Source: Acanthornis magna
Taxonomy: Eukaryota; Chordata; Aves; Passeriformes; Acanthizidae
Assembly: GCA_036785705.1 (NCBI GenBank)
Contig: JAWUZG010000028.1
Location: 1,860,001 to 1,924,000 of the forward strand
Direction: 5' to 3'
Length of the DNA stretch: 64,000 nucleotides
In this document: in pieces, positions 60,863-64,000 of the stretch
Numbering within the stretch: position 1 is the stretch's first letter
Layout of the letters: each line of letters starts with the position of its first letter
The notes under the pieces: model-generated
Database searches by the model: none
Seen by the model: only the letters and a program-made list of their open reading frames with translations
What the model was told of the DNA's origin: nothing
Position numbers and translations under genes: made by a program

Positions 60863-63800
60863 CTAAACCCAAAGGAGAACAGGGAGAGGTCAACAATTTT
60901 TAGCAACTTTTATTTGAGAAAAACATTAATGCAAGAAGACACTGAAACTGGATAGATGGAGGAACGAATATGACCTTCTCTCTTGGCTGTCCTCCTGTAG
61001 GTGGTCAGCATTTTCCCTGAAGCTGCCACACACATTACATTTAAAACCTGACTGCCAAAGGTTTACATCTCTGCCATATTTCCACCATCCCATCTGAACA
61101 TCTACTTTTCAAAATAATTGATGGTGAGGTAGGAATTGGGGAAATGTCAAGGTTTTTCCAAAATACATATTCCTCAAAAACCTATGAAAACAATTTTCTC
61201 TCAGGCAGGGAAAGAAAACTCTTCTCAGTGTTTGTTTTTGCATAGGGCAGCTCTGGAAGGGTTTGAATATACCTTAAATTAAGAATTTTATGGACTAAGT
61301 GATTTAGAGAAATACAGAAAAAAACCCACAAACAAGTAGGACTCATGCTCCCTAAATTACTACCTTTAGGAGCTAGAACTGAAGTGTCTCACTCTACTGC
61401 TCTGTCCTCAGAAAATGCAAAACACCTCTCAGCTACCAAAGCACATCTCACTCCTGGTTCTGCAAGGCCCAAATTGCAGATGCTGCTTAAGGAGTTCAGT
61501 GCTCTCTCAGCTCTGCTGCAGACATCTGTGTGATGAACCCAGCCCTGTGCCCCAAAGAACTGGACTTTCGTTCGATCAGAGAAGGTAACAGAGAAGGTAG
61601 TGGGGCGTAGAGGGGAGAAAGAGAATAGTATTCTAAAACATTATGGCCTAAAGTTCAAAAGTTAAAATGCCAGTTTAGATTATTGTTTCATTTTCCTTTT
61701 ATTATTCAGAAATAATGATTTAGAACAAAACTGGTGTGATGTTCATCCTCCAAAACCTGCCAGGAAGGGATGTCTATCCCTGCAAACCTTTTGGGGACAT
61801 TCCTTTCAAATCAGGACGCTCTCCCCACAACAGTGACGAGCAAAAGAGCAAGGCAATGCATTCATCAACAAAATATTAATTAATTGGTCTTTAAGCAATT
61901 ACTCCCTACCCTGTACACTCACCACGACAAAGAAGCACCGAAAAAGAGACTCTCAAAACGTGGCATCAGGCTACTTTATAAAGCATTTCTGCCAAGCAGA
62001 AAAAAAAGGATAGAAAAATCACCACTCAGTAAGGAGACAATTTTGGCATTTCCTGACTGAAGCACCTCACTTCAAAACTCATTTAAAAAAACAATCAACT
62101 TTTTTTTTCTGCAGTGGATGAATATGACCAAAAAAACTATTCTAAAAATAACCAAGAAAATTGATTATGAGCTTGTTCTTCTCACCTCAGCCAGAAACAG
62201 GAGTGAATGTTTCCATTTTGCACACCAATCCCCTAAATCATGATACACCTTCCCGCATGAAATCCAGACAACCATAAGGTAACACAGGATGCTGTCATTC
62301 CAATGGGAAAAGCTAGATCCAAATAAAGCACTTTTGAAAACAGAAGGTATTCAAGAACAGTCCCAGCACACGAGCTCCTTGTCTCACACAGTTCTTCCTG
62401 AGTTACAATCCCATTCAACTGCTCATTTAGGGGAAGGCTAAAAATAGGAGTGAACATCATGAAAACCAAGAACCCAAATCTGACAGCATCAGAAAGAAGC
62501 TATAAATAATGCACTAAAAGTATGATTTTTTTAATATCAAAACAATATTGCATTAAATAACTTGTGCAAAGAGACTTATACAAAAAGTTACAGTGATTTC
62601 ATGTAGTAAGTTTAAACACTATATTTATGATAGATAATAATTCGATTATTTTATGTGTAATGAAAAAGACTTTTTCTACTTGAGCTCATGCCAACTTCAA
62701 AGTTCCTCTCAGAATACACGACTTCTTCAGATTAAGTAGTGCCTGGACTGAGAACTTGTATTGGCACAATTAAAGAATTCACTTCTACTGGTATCAACTG
62801 TATAACTCTAAATAGAAAACAGAATGCTGAAAAGCCCTAATATGAACATTGTAAAAATCCTTCATTTTAGGTACTGGCTTAGGCCCATTAAATGAAATTT
62901 CATTTTTCTGGGGAATATAAATTTTATCTTCTTCTCTCCCACTAAGATCTGTGTTGGAAAAAACAAGAGGAATAGTTCAAAACTAAGAAGTAAGACAATG
63001 GAAATTAAAAAATAAATGAAACGAGATAACCAAAACCCAAATATCCTGCTCAAAGATCTTGTGCTGCATTGCATTACTTTTTATCTCTTTCTAAAGGAAT
63101 TATTGATTTTAACTGGTGTTTCCAAAGCATGATGGTTTGGGTTTATATGTTTGACAAAAGCAGGAAGAGCATTTATTAAAAGAGTAGCTGACATCTACTA
63201 ATCACCCTTGGTAAGGTGTGAGCAGCAAAGTGCACATCCCAATGGAATGGATTTGGAGTTTAGAGCCAACCTACTTCTCCCTCATTTGCCAAAGAACACC
63301 TAGGCACAATTCCAGACTTTTGTTTCCCTTCCAATTTATGCTGCATGTGCTTTAATAGGCAGGGGGTATGCAGCTATTCACCTGAATAAATTACTTTTTT
63401 TCCCCCTTTACTCTTGGATTTGTTTTGATCAGTGTGCACACTTGTGTTAGGCCTGTTTTAATATTTATTAGGATAACTGGTTTTCCATGAAACCATTTGG
63501 AAATTTAGGCTGATTAAAGTGTGCTCCTCTGCAGAAGATGAAGGAGGAAACTTCTTTGGACAATCAAGCTGGCATCCACTTTTACATGGAATAAAAAGTG
63601 CCAAATATATTTGTAATTTTTCTATCAGTAATGGGGCAAATTTCACTCAAATAACTGTTTTTCAAGTTTGATTTACAATTCCTGCATTCTGTCTCGGCTC
63701 AAAACACACCTGGTAAATGCTACTCATAGTCAGGTGCCGCAGGGTACCTCAGAGGACACCCACAGGAGAGTGTCTGGGTCTCAGCTAGGAGAGAATTAAT

Positions 63801-64000
63801 TTATGCTCAGTAGCTGCTACAGTTCTGTGTTTTGGATTCAGAATGGGAATAATGTTGATAACACACTGATGTTTTGGTTTTTGCTAAGTCCTGTTTATCC
63901 TAAATCAAGGACTATTTTTTTGTGTCTTATGCTCTGCCAGTGAGGAGGTACAGAAAAAGCTGGGAGGGAGTACAGCCTGGACAGGTGACCCAAACTGGCC
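60863..64000 (-). other. PAXIP1: PAXIP1 intron 1 (partial), no exon 1 seen
   Basis: A+T-rich sequence upstream of exon 2. I looked for the short first coding exon (ending ...DIDPQ in mammals) and for a CpG-rich promoter and saw neither. The right end carries an LTR from about 63,771. The promoter is therefore probably to the right of the window. Confidence 0.6.
63771..64000 (+). mobile_element. ERVL-type LTR, 5' part, cut by the window edge
   Basis: From TGTCTGGGTCTCAGCTAGGA the sequence follows the beginning of a songbird ERVL-class LTR as I remember it: the GTTTTGGATTCAG block, AATGTTGATAACACACTGATG, CTCTGCCAGTGAGGAGGTAC and the segment ending CCCAAACTGGCC. Orientation is plus, opposite to PAXIP1. 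No retroviral coding sequence is visible. Whether it is a solo LTR or the start of a longer element cannot be seen here. Confidence 0.8.

Overview
The window looks like nuclear DNA of a bird, most likely a songbird. It holds one recognisable protein-coding gene split over many short exons, CR1-type LINE 3' ends, and long terminal repeats of the ERVL and ERVK kinds that are common in passerines. The bird call comes from recognising these repeat families by eye; no database search was run. No bacterial or organellar features were seen.

Right half (about 33,050 to the right edge): PAXIP1 (PTIP), read on the minus strand. I placed 19 coding exons between 60,862 and 34,255. They have GT/AG junctions and matching phases, and together give 3171 bases: 1056 codons plus a stop, with no frame break. 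The product carries three BRCT pairs, an acidic tract of 13 Glu and a very Gln-rich middle. Exon 1, which encodes about the first 27 residues, and the promoter were not found and probably lie beyond 64,000. The C-terminus departs from the mammalian ending. A 3' UTR probably follows down to about 33,050. The introns hold a solo ERVK-like LTR with a 6-bp target duplication, an ERVL-like LTR remnant and an antisense CR1. Another ERVL-like LTR enters at the right edge.

Left half (1 to about 33,000): no gene that I can support. In mammals the PAXIP1 3' end faces the DPP6 3' end, so this is probably the DPP6-PAXIP1 intergenic interval, but no DPP6 exon was recognised. It contains CR1 fragments, microsatellites, two small tandem repeats and one striking object. 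This is an array of about 1 kb of a GGGACA-type hexamer (18,753-19,730), set in CpG-rich DNA directly after a CR1 3' end. Its G-rich strand satisfies the G-quadruplex pattern over most of its length, and all six frames are open because the hexamer contains no stop codon.

PAXIP1 is a nuclear adaptor. Its BRCT pairs bind phosphorylated chromatin and repair proteins (53BP1, gamma-H2AX), and it works with the KMT2C/KMT2D histone H3K4 methyltransferase complexes. Nothing else in the window appears to work with it, apart from possible effects of the intronic repeats on its processing.
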